From CAVSDF01 sp963726715 (GTDB lineage: Bacteria; Bacteroidota; Rhodothermia; Rhodothermales; BA12), in assembly GCA_963726715.1 (NCBI GenBank), contig CAVSDF010000015.1:169291-233290 (forward strand): a stretch of DNA of 64,000 nucleotides, written 5' to 3'. The translations under genes and the position numbers were made by a program. Of this stretch, positions 55,308 to 64,000 are shown one piece after another; position 1 is the stretch's first letter, and every line of letters starts with the position of its first letter. The notes under the pieces are model-generated. The model worked only from the letters and a program-made list of their open reading frames with translations. It did not search any database and had not been told where the DNA came from.

Positions 55308-55628
55308 TCAGAGGTCGATATCCAGCGCGAGGAGGGCCGATTGGAGTTCGGAGCGGGCGTGGGCGTCACCGGCGGCGGTGGCGGCGGCGATGCCGTCGCG
55401 GTAGGCGGCGCGGGCGGCGTCGGGGTCGGCGGTCGCCTCGCAGAGCTTGCCGAGGTGGTAGTACGTGCCGACGTAGCCCGGTTCGTCGCGCACGAGCGCC
55501 TCGTAGGCCGCGCGGGCCTCGTCGGCGCGACCGGCGCGGGCATATTCCTGCGCGAGCGCGAAGCGCGTGAACGCATCCGACGGATCGTCGGCGTGGAAGG
55601 CGAGCAGCGCGGCGAGACGGTCGGACAC
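55308..55628 (-). CDS. Small TPR-repeat protein
   Basis: 106 residues from a GTG at 55628. Three TPR helix pairs: DAFTRFALAQEYARAGRADE, ARAAYEALVRDEPGYVGTYY and HLGKLCEATADPDAARAAYR. No signal peptide; a cytosolic adaptor is likely. A longer start is possible because the frame stays open upstream, but that extension has no similarity to TPRs. Confidence 0.78.
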   Translation of the reverse strand: MSDRLAALLAFHADDPSDAFTRFALAQEYARAGRADEARAAYEALVRDEPGYVGTYYHLGKLCEATADPDAARAAYRDGIAAATAAGDAHARSELQSALLALDIDL

Positions 55629-55804
55629 AGGAGGCAGCGAGGCAGAGACGGCCGCCGTTACGACGCCCCCCGACGCCCGGTTGCGCACGCGCGGCGCGTC
55701 GTCCGTCGCCCGGTGGGCAAACCAGACAGGCGCGGGGACCTTGCCCGACGCGCCTCCTCCCATCCACACTCCCACACCCGCCAACTCACCATCCAATCCC
55801 CCCA

Positions 55805-57286
55805 TCACAACACCGGCGCCATCAGCCGTGCCACGCGGACGGCGAAGCGGAAGACGAGCGAGCGGGCGTCGAGGTCATCCGCTGTCAGGCGCGTGCTGCG
55901 GGCGAGGTCGCGCTCCAGCATCCGCTCGACGTCGCCGCAGAGGTCGGTGTCGCAGAAGAGGGCGGTGACCTCGAAGTTGAGGCGGAAGGAGCGGTTGTCG
56001 AGGTTGGCCGACGAGATGATGGCGTAGTCGTCGTCGACGAGCATCACCTTCTGGTGCATGAACCCCGGCTCGTAGAGGTACGCCTGCACGCCGACGCGCT
56101 CGATGTCGGGCAGGTAGGCGTAGGGCACGAACTGGAAGAGCACGCTGTCGCTCGACCGCGGCATGATGATGCGCACGTCGACGCCGCGGAGGGCGGCCAC
56201 CTGCAAGGCGGCGAAGACGGCGCCGTCGGGCACGAAATAGGGCGTCGCGATCCACACGCGGCGCTCGGCGCTGGCGATGGCGTGGGCATAGAGCAGACTC
56301 GCTGTCTCCACCTCATCGGCGGGGCCAGACTCGACGACGATGCCGACGCGGTCCTCGCCGCTCGCCGACGCGACCGGCGTCCAATCGAGCGCACGCGGCG
56401 CGCGTCCGGTCGAGAAGTGCCAGTCCTTGACGAACGAGAGCTGGAGCGCGAGCGCGAGCGGGCCGGTCACGCAGACGTGCGTGTCGCGCCACTCGCCCAT
56501 CTTCTTCGAGCCGTGCAGGTACTCGTCGCCCACGTTGATGCCCCCCGTGAAGGCGGTGTGCCCGTCGATGACGACGATCTTGCGGTGGTTGCGGAAGTTG
56601 AGGCGGAAGCGTTTGAGGAGCGACTTCCGCCCCGGAAACCCCGACACCTCGATGCCCGCCTCGCGCAGCCGCCGCCGGTAGGCCCGCGAGATCCAGTAGC
56701 TGCCGATGTCGTCGTAGAGCACGCAGACCGCCACGCCTGCGCGGGCGCGTTCGATGAGCACCTCGGCGAAGCGGTCGCCGAGCGTGTCGCTTTTGAGGAT
56801 GTAGAACTGAAAGAGGATCGAGCGCTCGGCCTTCGATAGCGCCTCCAGCATCGCCGGGAACGCTTCCTCGCCATCGACGAGCAGGCGGGCGCCGTTGCCG
56901 CGCAGGAACGGCAGACGGGCGAGGCGCCCGAAGGCGGCGCGCTCGCCCCGGTCGTCGTCGCTCTCGTCCTCGCCGGCATCGAAGAGGAACGGCGCGAGGT
57001 CGGTGTTCTCACGCGCGAGGAAGGCATCGACGCGCGCGTTGACGGAGCGCAAATCGCGCACGTACTCCTGAAACCGCGTGCGCCCGAAGAGCCAGTAGAG
57101 CGGGAAGGCGACGAGGGGAAACGCGACGAGCGACACCGCCCACGCCGCCGACCCCTGCGACGTCCGCGCGTTCATCACCGCGTCGATGGCGCTCAGGATG
57201 GCGAGGCCGTAGACGATGGGCAGGGCGATGGCGAGCGCGCGGGTGAGCATCGCCACGCTGATCCAGTCGGGAAGGGAGAGGTCCAT
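55805..57286 (-). CDS. cls: Cardiolipin synthase (phospholipase D superfamily)
   Basis: 493 residues. Two N-terminal membrane helices (AIALPIVYGLAILSAIDAVM and AAWAVSLVAFPLVAFPLYWL) precede two HKD motifs: NHRKIVVIDGHTAFTGGINV and MHQKVMLVDDDYAIISSANL. This is the ClsA layout, condensing two phosphatidylglycerols (or PG with PE) to cardiolipin. The PLDNF segment VGDEYLHGSKKMGEWRDTHV is typical. Together with plsC nearby this forms a phospholipid-synthesis neighbourhood. Confidence 0.94.
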   Translation of the reverse strand: MDLSLPDWISVAMLTRALAIALPIVYGLAILSAIDAVMNARTSQGSAAWAVSLVAFPLVAFPLYWLFGRTRFQEYVRDLRSVNARVDAFLARENTDLAPFLFDAGEDESDDDRGERAAFGRLARLPFLRGNGARLLVDGEEAFPAMLEALSKAERSILFQFYILKSDTLGDRFAEVLIERARAGVAVCVLYDDIGSYWISRAYRRRLREAGIEVSGFPGRKSLLKRFRLNFRNHRKIVVIDGHTAFTGGINVGDEYLHGSKKMGEWRDTHVCVTGPLALALQLSFVKDWHFSTGRAPRALDWTPVASASGEDRVGIVVESGPADEVETASLLYAHAIASAERRVWIATPYFVPDGAVFAALQVAALRGVDVRIIMPRSSDSVLFQFVPYAYLPDIERVGVQAYLYEPGFMHQKVMLVDDDYAIISSANLDNRSFRLNFEVTALFCDTDLCGDVERMLERDLARSTRLTADDLDARSLVFRFAVRVARLMAPVL

Positions 57287-57300
57287 GCGGCGGGCGGGTC

Positions 57301-57427
57301 GTGAGACGGGGAGTTGGTGAGATGGGGAGTGAGTGGGGTGGTGAGTCGTAGGTCGGCGGTCGATTCCACTTTCACGAACACACAAACTCACCATCGCACA
57401 CCCTCACAAACCCACCATCTCCACACC
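57301..57427. repeat. Inverted GGTGAG/CTCACC low-complexity arms
   Basis: G-rich arm GAGATGGGGAGTGAGTGGGG (57320-57339), continuing TGGTGAGT, and C-rich arm (ACTCACCATCGCACACCCTC, 57387-57406, continuing ACAAACCCACCATCTCC) show imperfect inverted similarity. They flank ~40 bp upstream of cls and overlap the 3' end of the methyltransferase gene. Confidence 0.5.
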
Positions 57428-58460
57428 CTCGCGGCGCCACTCGATCCACTGCGTCGCGCCGATGTCGCGGCGGCGGGCCATGCGCACGACGGTTGGGAAG
57501 CAGCGCACGAGGTTGCTCGCGGCGAGGGCGACGCGCAGCGCCTTGCGCAGCGGCCCGCGCCCGACGCGCTCGGCGCGGTTCTCGACGGTCCCCGGAATCA
57601 TCCGGCGGTTGAGGTAGCGGTAGGTGGCGTACTCGCGCACGCGGTTCGTCCACGGCTCCGGTTCGAGTTCGTGGCGCACGAGGGCGAAGCCGTGGCGGGC
57701 CCCGAGGGCATCGAACGCACCGGCGCTCCAGCGCGAGGCGTGCATCGGCGGGAGGTCGAATTGCGAGCCGTTCTGCTCGTTGAAGGCGATGCGCCCGCCG
57801 CCGGGCGTCGAGACGAAGACGCGGGCGTCGGCGCGCGTCACGCGGCGCAGGGCGGCCATCACGTCGTCGAGGCGGTCGAAGTTCATGATGCCCTGGTGCA
57901 TCACGACGGCGTCGTAGCGGGCGTCGTGCGCAGACGGCGCGGCGCGGAGGTCCTGGTCGAGCGCGTCGACGCCGAGCGCCGACAGCTGCGCACGGGCGCC
58001 GGGGCTGTACTCGAACGCGGTGACGGCTTCGGGGGCGATGCGGTCGCCGAGGACGGTGCGGAGGAAGGCGCCGTCGCCGCCGCCGACTTCGAGGAGGCGG
58101 CGCCCGGTCCACGGCGTGCCCCAGAGCGCGTCGAGCACCTCGCGCGTGCGCCCGAACTCCCACCGCGCCTGCGGATAGGCGTACGACGGCTCGAAGACGA
58201 GGTCGAAGAACCGGTGGTCCCCCGCGACGAACGGGTCGGAGAAGCCGAGCCCGCACGCGCGGCACCGCACGACGCGCGCCGCATCGCCCTGCCAGAGCGT
58301 GGCGATGTGCGCCCGCAGGGCCGCGTGCGCCTCTGGCTCGGCCTCGCGCGGACGGTAGTGCTGCGCCGCCAGATCGAGCGGGATGTCGTAGAGGAGCTTC
58401 GGCGTCGCTCCCCTCGCAGGCAGGGCAGCGCGCGTCGACGGGGGTGAGGGCGTAGCGCAC
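57404..58460 (-). CDS. Class I SAM-dependent methyltransferase with N-terminal zinc ribbon (one +1 frameshift near 58406)
   Basis: The N-terminus (from a GTG at 58460) reads RYALTPVDARCPACEGS, then the frame breaks and continues TPKLLYDIPLDLAAQHYRPR. CPAC and VRCRACGLGFSDP form a two-CxxC zinc ribbon common in sugar-modifying methyltransferases. SAM site LLEVGGGDGAFLRTVLG; later YDAVVMHQGIMNFDRLDDVM. Removing one G (plus-strand C at 58406) gives 351 residues. It sits beside an RmlD-like reductase and BirA; methylation of a surface sugar is possible. Confidence 0.78.
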
Positions 58461-58482
58461 GGGGAGATGGGGGATGTGACGG

Positions 58483-58490
58483 CGAAGGTA
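58483..58490 (-). promoter_or_regulatory. TAccTTCG promoter-like box before the methyltransferase gene
   Basis: TACCTTCG on the minus strand ends 22 nt before the GTG start, identical to the box upstream of plsC. Confidence 0.3.
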
Positions 58491-58521
58491 CGCGCCCGCG
58501 CCGGGCGGCACCGCCGAGGCA

Positions 58522-59344
58522 TCACCCGCGCCGCACGACGTGGACATCGCCCGCGTGGTGGCGCCGCACGACGCCGTCGGGGCCGCGGAGGCGGAGGGCG
58601 CCGTCGTCGTCGACGCCTGCGAAGACGCCGGTCACGACGCCCGCGCCGGTGTCGAGGGCGATGGTCTCGCCGAGGCCGTCGAGGTGCGCGCTGTAGCGGG
58701 CGACGAGCGCGCGGGCGTCGGCGGCGCGGTCGAGAATCGGTTCGGTGGCGTTGAGGACGGCGGCGAGGACGGCTCCACGCGACGGCACCGCCACGCCCGC
58801 CGCGCGGCATTCGGCGTCGAGCGAGGTCGCCACATCGCCCAGTTCCGGCGGCACCGACGCGGCGCCCACGTTGAGGCCGAGGCCGAGCACGACGGCAGCG
58901 CCCTGCCCTGCATCGCGCCCCACGCCGCCCATCGCCAGCATCCCGGCCACTTTGCGAACGCCGATGCGCACGTCGTTCGGCCATTTCAGACGCGCCGCCA
59001 CGCCCAGCCCGCCGAGCGCATCGGCGACACCGACGGCGAGCGCGAGCACGGCGCGCGTCGGGGGCACGCTCGCGGGCAGGCGGACGACGAGCGAGGCGAG
59101 GATCGACGCGCCGGGGGCGTCGTCCCACACCCGCCCCTGTCTGCCCCGCCCGGCGCTCTGGTGGTCGGCGATCGACCACGAGGCCGCTCTCGCAGCCCGC
59201 CGCAGCGGCGTCGCGGGCGACGCGCATCGTCGAGTCGGTCTCGCGGAGAAAGACGACGCGGCGCCCGAGCGTGTGCGTCGTGAGGCGCGCGTCGAGGGCC
59301 GCGAGGTCAGGCGGGAGGGCGTCGCCGCGGAGGTCGGCGGTCAC
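58522..59344 (-). CDS. birA: Biotin-[acetyl-CoA-carboxylase] ligase BirA, monofunctional (one +1 frameshift near 59173)
   Basis: It starts at a GTG overlapping the stop of the RmlD gene (GTGA). N-terminal piece: LGRRVVFLRETDSTMRVARD and GCESGLVV; after removal of one extra G the frame continues IADHQSAGRGRQGRVWDDAP (biotinyl-AMP loop) and ARLKWPNDVRIGVRKVAGML (catalytic KWPNDV). The C-terminal SH3-like domain (GAGVVTGVFAGVDDDGALRL) is present. Corrected length is 273 residues. No N-terminal winged helix, so it cannot repress biotin genes as the E. coli protein does. It works with BioY imported biotin (16.4 kb). Confidence 0.9.
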
Positions 59345-60334
59345 GGTTCGGGGGTGGCGACGGGGATGCCGAGGCGGCGGCCGAGGTCGCGGAGGGCGTC
59401 GTCGAGCGAGCGGGGGCGGTAGCCGAGTTCGCTCTCGGCGCGCAGGATGAGCAGGCCCGTCCGCGGCGGACGCGCGGCGGGCTGGCGGAAGTTCTCGGTC
59501 GGCGCGAGGCACGACGCGTCGAGGCCGAAGACGCGGGCGACGCGGAGCGCCGAGGTCGTAGACGGACAGGTACTCGCGCCCGGCGAGGTGGAAGACGCCG
59601 GTCTTGGCGAAGCGCACGATCCGCTCCAACCCGTCGGCCACGTCGGGCGCGTACGACGGCGTCCGCCACTGGTCGACGACGACGGACGTTTGCTCGCCGC
59701 GCGTGAGGCGGTCGAGGAGCCAGAGGACGACGTTCGAGCGGCCCGCGGCGGCAGCGGCGTCCTCCCCACTGCCCTCGCCATCGCTGGCGGGGGCGCCCGG
59801 CATCCCGAAGACGAGGGCGGTGCGGGCGACGGCCCAGCGGTCGAGGCCGGCGCCGCGGGCGTGGTTCTCGGCGGCGTGCTTGCTGCGTGCGTAGCTGCTC
59901 AGCGGCGCCGGACGCGCGGTCTCGGGGTAGAGCGCGCCCGAGAGGCCGTCGAAGACGAAGTCGGTCGAGACCTGCACGAGGCGCGCGCCGGTGCGGCGGC
60001 AGTGGTCGGCGAGGGTCTCGACGGCGTCGCTGTTGACCTGCCAGCAGCGCGGCGGGTCGAGTTCGCAGGCGTCGACGTTGGTCATCGCGGCGCAGTTGAC
60101 GACGGTCGTCGGCGCGAAGTCGAGCATCAGGCGGCGCACGGCATCGGCGTCGGTGACGTCGAGCGGGGCGTAGCCGCCGGAAACGTGTCCGTCGGACGCG
60201 CGGGCGCCGCCAAGGCGGGGCGGTCCGGCGCCGGTGGCGAGCACGTCGTACTCCCGGAAGGCGCCGAGCCGGGCCACGAGTTCGCGCCCGACGAGGCCGT
60301 TGGCTCCGGTGACGAGAACGCGCTGGGGCAGCAT
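59341..60334 (-). CDS. dTDP-4-dehydrorhamnose reductase-like SDR (RmlD family; one +1 frameshift near 59551)
   Basis: 330 residues after correction. NAD(P) motif QRVLVTGANGLVGRELVARL; TTVVNCAAMTNVDACELDPP; active site VSTDFVFDGLSGALYPETAR and SSYARSKHAAENHARG (YxxxK). C-terminal piece ALRVARVFGLDASCLAPTEN in the shifted frame. RmlD reduces the last intermediate of dTDP-L-rhamnose, but without rmlA/B/C nearby it could be a related sugar-nucleotide or dTDP-6-deoxy-talose reductase. The last four bases overlap the birA start (GTGA). Confidence 0.85.
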
Positions 60335-60401
60335 CGGCAGGAAGGAAATCGAGAGGGGAAACGCACCCGCGCCGCGCCCGAGACGCGCGGCAACCGGACC
60401 G

Positions 60402-60409
60402 GGAAGGTA
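60402..60409 (-). promoter_or_regulatory. TAccTTCC promoter-like box before the RmlD gene
   Basis: TACCTTCC on the minus strand ends 67 nt before the ATG at 60334. Confidence 0.25.
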
Positions 60410-60433
60410 CAACGCCCCGAAAATCGCCCCCCG

Positions 60434-60606
60434 GAGGTGGGGTGGTGGGTTTGTGGGTGGTGAGCGGTGGGGTGCCCGCGGCGAGCACGCGCGGCGGGCG
60501 GGGGATTGTGGTTGACCATGCCCTCCCGCCCTCCCAGCGGCACAGCCGGATCAACGGCTTCGAATCCCCACCTCACCAACCCACAATCCCACCAACACCC
60601 TCACAG
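60434..60606. repeat. Strong inverted GGTGGG/CCCACC repeat pair
   Basis: GGTGGGTTTGTGGGTGGTGA (60444-60463) is the near-perfect complement (one mismatch, one gap) of TCACCAACCCACAATCCCAC and its flank (60572-60593), separated by ~107 bp. It lies between the RmlD gene and the beta-barrel-like gene. The G-rich arm has G-quadruplex-like GG/GGG spacing. Confidence 0.6.
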
Positions 60607-61086
60607 CGCATACCGCACGCCGATTCCCGCGTCGATCCGCGCCCGCCGTCCGGCGCCTGCGAGGGCGAGCGACGGGATGGCGGCGAGGGAGACGTCGAAG
60701 CGGGCGCGGTAGAAGCCGAAGCCGGTGGCGGTGTTGACGCCCGCGGTCGCGGCGCCGTCGTCGGTGCCGACGAACACGCCGGGGGCGGCGAAGAGGTGCA
60801 GCGGGGAGCGCGGCAGGCGCATCTCGATGTGCCGCGCGGCGCCCGCGACCGCGCGTCCGTCGCCGTCGAAGGCGAGCGAGACCGTCCACGAGCGCGGCGT
60901 GCGCGCGGGCAGCCGAAGGCTCAGACCGCCGAGCGAGCCGACCTGCACACCGACCGAGACCAGCGCCGCCTCGGGCGGGGCGGACTGGGCGAGCGCCGAC
61001 GCCACGGGCACGGCACTCACCCCGACGAGCGCGGCGACGACCGCGACGGCGCGCACGAACGACGCGGACGCGCGGCGCGGCCTCAT
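60601..61086 (-). CDS. Small secreted beta-rich (outer-membrane barrel-like) protein
   Basis: 161 residues. A signal peptide (SFVRAVAVVAALVGVSAVPV, then ASALAQ) is followed by alternating beta-strands (AALVSVGVQVGSLGGLSLRL, RSWTVSLAFDGDGRAVAG, GFGFYRARFDVSLAAIPSLA, ending GIGVRYAL). This resembles a small outer-membrane barrel or a two-sheet domain. It overlaps the thioesterase stop by ATGA, so translation is coupled. Function unknown. Confidence 0.65.
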   Translation of the reverse strand: MRPRRASASFVRAVAVVAALVGVSAVPVASALAQSAPPEAALVSVGVQVGSLGGLSLRLPARTPRSWTVSLAFDGDGRAVAGAARHIEMRLPRSPLHLFAAPGVFVGTDDGAATAGVNTATGFGFYRARFDVSLAAIPSLALAGAGRRARIDAGIGVRYAL

Positions 61087-61685
61087 CCCTTCGCCCCGGA
61101 CGTCGACGCACCCGACGTCGGCGCATCCGACTCGCCATCGACGACGGTTTCGAGGAGCGCCCGCAGGTGCTGCGCGTCGGCGAGGGGCAGGCGCCCGGCC
61201 ATGACGAGGCGCAGTTCGCGGCGGCGGGCGGCGCCGTCGTAGCGCTGCCGCTCGTCGTCGGTCACGGGCGCGATGGCGGGCACGGGCTGCGGCGTGCCGG
61301 TCGCATCGACAGCGACAAACGTGTAGAGCGCGCGGTTGGCGCGGCGGCGCGTGCGCGCGCGCGGGTTCTCGGCCCAGACGTGGATCTCGATCTCCATCGA
61401 CGTCCGGAAGGCGCGGTTGACGACCGATTCGAGCGTCACGACCTCGCCCATGAAGATCGGCGACTGGAAATCGACGTTGTCGACCGACGCCGTCACGCAG
61501 ATCTGCTCCGAGTGGCGCTGCGCGGAGATGGCGGCGCAGATGTCCATCAGGTGCAGCAGGCGCCCGCCCATGAGGTTGCCCAGCCCGTTCGTGTCGTTCG
61601 GCAGCACGATCTCGTTCATCACGCACCGCGACGCCTCGGGCGGCTTGGACGCGGGCATGTCGGATGCGGAGGCGGGGTCGGTCAT
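61083..61685 (-). CDS. Acyl-CoA thioesterase, hotdog fold (YciA/BACH-like)
   Basis: 200 residues. Hotdog signature NEIVLPNDTNGLGNLMGGRL (catalytic Asn/Asp-Thr-Asn-xx-G) followed by LLHLMDICAAISAQRHSEQI, CVTASVDNVDFQSPIFMGEV and IHVWAENPRARTRRRANRAL. It cleaves acyl-CoA to free acid and CoA. A Ser/Asp/Gly-rich tail of ~30 residues is extra. The stop overlaps the next ATG (ATGA). Confidence 0.9.
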   Translation of the reverse strand: MTDPASASDMPASKPPEASRCVMNEIVLPNDTNGLGNLMGGRLLHLMDICAAISAQRHSEQICVTASVDNVDFQSPIFMGEVVTLESVVNRAFRTSMEIEIHVWAENPRARTRRRANRALYTFVAVDATGTPQPVPAIAPVTDDERQRYDGAARRRELRLVMAGRLPLADAQHLRALLETVVDGESDAPTSGASTSGAKG

Positions 61686-61883
61686 CGTGCGATTTCGGTC
61701 GGGAAGCAGGCCGCCGAACGCCGCGCCGCGCGGCCCGTCTCCCGCCTCCAACGGTCTTCACCGAAGGCGCGGCGATGGTTTGTCGTTGATCGTGGGTCGT
61801 TGATGGTCGTGGGTTGGTGAGGCGCCGTGCGGTTCGTCACCCGCCCCGCTGCCGCTGAAGCTCCCCTCAACAAACCACCCCCT

Positions 61884-62825
61884 TCACCCCAGCCCGTCGC
61901 CGACGCTCACCCCACCGCGGGCAAACGCGCCGCCGTCCATCCGCGGACGGCCCTCGGGCTGGACCTCAGCGAGCACGAGCGCGCCCACTCCGCACGCGAC
62001 GACGAGGTCGGGCGCCACGGCGACGACTTCGCCGGGGGCGCCATCTGGAATGCCGCTGCCATCGGCGACGCGGGTGCGGTGGACTTTGAGGGCGCGGCCG
62101 TCGGCGAGGCGGGTCCACGCGCCGGGGGCGGGCGCGAAGCCGCGGGCGTGGTTGTGGAGATCGGCGGCGGGGCGCGACCAGTCGAGTTCGCCTTCCTCGC
62201 GGAAGAGCTTCGGCGCAGGCGTCGCCGCAGCCGTGTCCTGCGTCTGCGCCGCGAGCGTCCCCGCCGCCAGCCCGCGCACCGTCTCGACGACGAGGTGGGC
62301 GCCAAGCGTCGAGAGCCGCGCCGCCACATCGCCTGCGGTGTCGTCGGGGCCGATGGGCGTGCGGGCCTGCAAGAGCATCCCGCCCGTGTCGATTCCTGCG
62401 TCGAGGCGGAAGGTGGTGACGCCGGTCTCGGTCTCGCCCGCCATCACGGCGCGCTGGATCGGCGCCGCCCCGCGGTAGCGCGGCAGGAGCGAGCCGTGGA
62501 GGTTGACCGCGCCGAGCCGCGCGGCCCCGATCACCGCCATCGGCAGGATCTTGTACGCGACGACGACGAGCAGATCGGCCCGAGCCGCGCGAATCTCGTC
62601 CGCAAACCCGTCATCGCGCGGCGAGGCAGGCGTCGTCACCGGAATGCCGTGCCGCTCGGCTGCCACATTGACCGCCGACGACAGGTCGGGCCGTCCACGT
62701 CGTCCGGGCGCGTCGGGCGTCGTCACGACGAGCACCGGCGCCATCCCGGCGGCCACGAGCGCGTCGAGCGTCGGCACCGCAAAGGCCGGGGTGCCCATGA
62801 ACACGAGGCGCAAATCGGTCGTCAT
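61884..62825 (-). CDS. fmt: Methionyl-tRNA formyltransferase
   Basis: 313 residues. It formylates initiator Met-tRNA with 10-formyl-THF. Motifs: RLVFMGTPAFAVPTLDALVA, catalytic N108/H110 in VNLHGSLLPRYRGAAPIQ, and the catalytic Asp in LDAGIDTGGML; the C-terminal OB-like domain is present (HNHARGFAPAPGAWTRL, DGRALKVHRTRV). The ATG at 62825 starts MTTDLRLVFMGTP. No def gene is adjacent, unlike many genomes. A REP-like palindrome lies just upstream. Confidence 0.95.
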   Translation of the reverse strand: MTTDLRLVFMGTPAFAVPTLDALVAAGMAPVLVVTTPDAPGRRGRPDLSSAVNVAAERHGIPVTTPASPRDDGFADEIRAARADLLVVVAYKILPMAVIGAARLGAVNLHGSLLPRYRGAAPIQRAVMAGETETGVTTFRLDAGIDTGGMLLQARTPIGPDDTAGDVAARLSTLGAHLVVETVRGLAAGTLAAQTQDTAAATPAPKLFREEGELDWSRPAADLHNHARGFAPAPGAWTRLADGRALKVHRTRVADGSGIPDGAPGEVVAVAPDLVVACGVGALVLAEVQPEGRPRMDGGAFARGGVSVGDGLG

Positions 62826-62844
62826 CAATCGCCAGAGGTCATTT

Positions 62845-62871
62845 GTAGGGGCGGGTTTCAAACCCGCCCCC
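62845..62871. repeat. GTAG-headed REP-like palindrome, family 1
   Basis: GTAGGGGCGGGTTT pairs with AAACCCGCCCCC; 26-27 bp with a near-perfect stem, in the gap between fmt and the GWxTD gene. Confidence 0.7.
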
Positions 62872-62913
62872 CTCCGCCCGCGATCCCGTCTCCATCCCTC
62901 ACCGCTCCAACCG

Positions 62914-64000
62914 TCACATCCGGTTGCGGTCGTCCCAGATCGGGGCGATGAGTTGGAAATCTCCGAAGCCCGAGCGGTCGATGAAGACGAAGCGGCGCTG
63001 GATGCGGGGGTAATACCAGACTTCGTAGGGGCGCTGGCCGAGGGGCACCGGGTGGCGCTCGACGTTGTCCGGCTCGCCGAAGCGGATCATCACGACGCCG
63101 CGGTCGGTCTCCCAGCCGGAGCGCGCGCGGCCCGCGCCGAAGCGGCGGTTGGCGAAGTCGACGCGGTAGTAGTACTCCTCCATGCGCTCGTTGCGCTCGG
63201 TGCCGGGCGTCGGGTCGAGGCGGCTCCAGAAGGCGCGGAAACGGCTCACCTTCTCGGCCTCGCTGGGCGCGCTGCGAATGTAATCGAGGTCGCGGTCCTT
63301 GGCGATGTGGCGCAGCTGCGAGACGGCGCCGTCGATGTCGCGGATGTGCTCGGCGAGGCCCTCCCACGCGACGGCGACGTTCTTCTCGGCGCTCGCCATC
63401 GGCAGGCCGCCCTCGGTGAGCAGGCGCACGCGGACGACGTAATCGCCCGATCCGACATCGCGGAGGCACATCTGGCCCACGAACGGATTGCGCCCGGCGC
63501 GCAGCGTCTGCGTCGCCGACGTGGTGACATGGCGTCGTCGGAGCCTGCGCGGGGCCACCATCTCGCGGACGATCCGCACGCGCGTCTCGGCGCGGGGGCG
63601 TAGAGTTCGTAGACGACGAGGGCGTCTCGTCGCCGGTGCCGACTGCTGGTTCGTCACGCGCGGCGTGAAGGCGTTGGTGGCGGCGTCGTAGCGGTCGGCG
63701 AGGGCGACGTCGGAGAGGGCGACGGCGGGCGCCATGTCGCGCACCTGCACCTGCACCTCGCGGGTGGTCGTCCGGCGCGTCGAGCCGTCTTCGAGCTGGA
63801 ACTGGAGCAGGTAGCGCCCCGGCGTCAGGTCGAGCGCCTGCGTCGTGAGGTCGGCCGCGTCGCTGCTGCGGGCCTGCGCGTAGTGCCGACCGGGAGGATG
63901 CGCTCCCACGAGCGCGAGACGATGAACTGCCGCTGCCGCCCGCGCGCATCGACGGCGAAGACATCGACGGACATCGTGTACCGCGCCTGGAAGCCGGTTG
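62914..64000 (-). CDS. GWxTD domain-containing protein, partial (5' end outside window; several indels)
   Basis: The C-terminal domain reads RFRAFWSRLDPTPGTERNER, MEEYYYRVDFANRRFGAGRA, RSGWETDRGVVMIRFGEPDN (the GWxTD motif, one per chain) and YEVWYYPRIQRRFVFIDRSG. This matches TIGR04514-type GWxTD proteins found in Bacteroidota, Rhodothermota and relatives; function unknown, usually exported. The N-terminal piece MSVDVFAVDARGRQRQFIVS at ~63.95 kb is in another frame, with breaks near 63885, 63622 and 63591 (e.g. ALVVYELYAP is shifted relative to its flanks). The gene continues past the window end. Confidence 0.75.
   Translation of the reverse strand, partial: NRLPGAVHDVRRCLRRRCARAAAAVHRLALVGAHPPGRHYAQARSSDAADLTTQALDLTPGRYLLQFQLEDGSTRRTTTREVQVQVRDMAPAVALSDVALADRYDAATNAFTPRVTNQQSAPATRRPRRLRTLRPRAETRVRIVREMVAPRRLRRRHVTTSATQTLRAGRNPFVGQMCLRDVGSGDYVVRVRLLTEGGLPMASAEKNVAVAWEGLAEHIRDIDGAVSQLRHIAKDRDLDYIRSAPSEAEKVSRFRAFWSRLDPTPGTERNERMEEYYYRVDFANRRFGAGRARSGWETDRGVVMIRFGEPDNVERHPVPLGQRPYEVWYYPRIQRRFVFIDRSGFGDFQLIAPIWDDRNRM

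Noticed and set aside
60480..60570. TTCGAATCC at 60549-60557 resembling a tRNA T-loop
   Set aside because: No 7-bp acceptor stem, anticodon arm or D arm can be drawn around it.

Overview
The window looks like a GC-rich member of the Rhodothermota/Bacteroidota lineage (a Rubricoccaceae-like Rhodothermia is my inference). The markers are two proteins with type IX secretion C-terminal sorting domains, a SusC/SusD pair, a GWxTD-domain protein, a bacillithiol-type BshB1/DinB pair and promoter-like TAnnTT(T/G) boxes. Base composition and coding style are uniform, apart from one decayed transposase island at 25.9-27.0 kb. I found no rRNA, tRNA, CRISPR array, prophage or intact mobile element.

Layout: 0-16 kb holds housekeeping and envelope genes: the end of an ADP-ribosylglycohydrolase-like gene, an R2-like ligand-binding oxidase, DUF2314, a very large BNR/sortilin-like secreted protein, UppP, an EEP-family hydrolase, oligopeptidase B, lipoproteins and a lipoprotein HtrA protease. 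16-27 kb holds BioY, two tandem secreted TPR-like paralogues, a VWA protein, a MerR-TipAS regulator, RsmA, a second T9SS cargo, MgtE and the decayed island. 27-36.5 kb holds MurB, then the most interesting block: a processive family-2 glycosyltransferase, a Tyr/Gly/Pro-rich membrane-anchored protein and two large paralogous envelope proteins. Each of those two joins a GATase-like half to a NodB-like half that lacks the usual metal/catalytic residues. I read this as a candidate exopolysaccharide synthesis/export locus. 36.6-50 kb holds the bacillithiol pair, leuS, a Gfo/Idh oxidoreductase, a CoA-binding protein, a SusCD transporter with a lipoprotein, an HD hydrolase, RNase HII and shikimate kinase. 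50-64 kb holds a site-2 protease, a second HtrA, PlsC, CPBP protease, TPR protein, cardiolipin synthase, methyltransferase, BirA, RmlD-like reductase, thioesterase, Fmt and a partial GWxTD protein.

Three window-wide patterns go beyond single genes. (1) leuS carries about eleven single-base indels, and similar ones break the methyltransferase, birA, the RmlD gene and others. Where the position is unambiguous, the inserted base is a G after a C on the coding strand. Correcting them gives proteins of normal length, so systematic sequence error is likelier than gene death. (2) Intergenic spaces carry at least three families of short dispersed repeats: GTAG-headed REP-like palindromes, GACAGGT palindromes, and GGTGGG/GGTGAG-rich tracts that often occur as inverted pairs. 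(3) A TAYCTT(C/T/G)G-like box recurs 20-100 nt before start codons.
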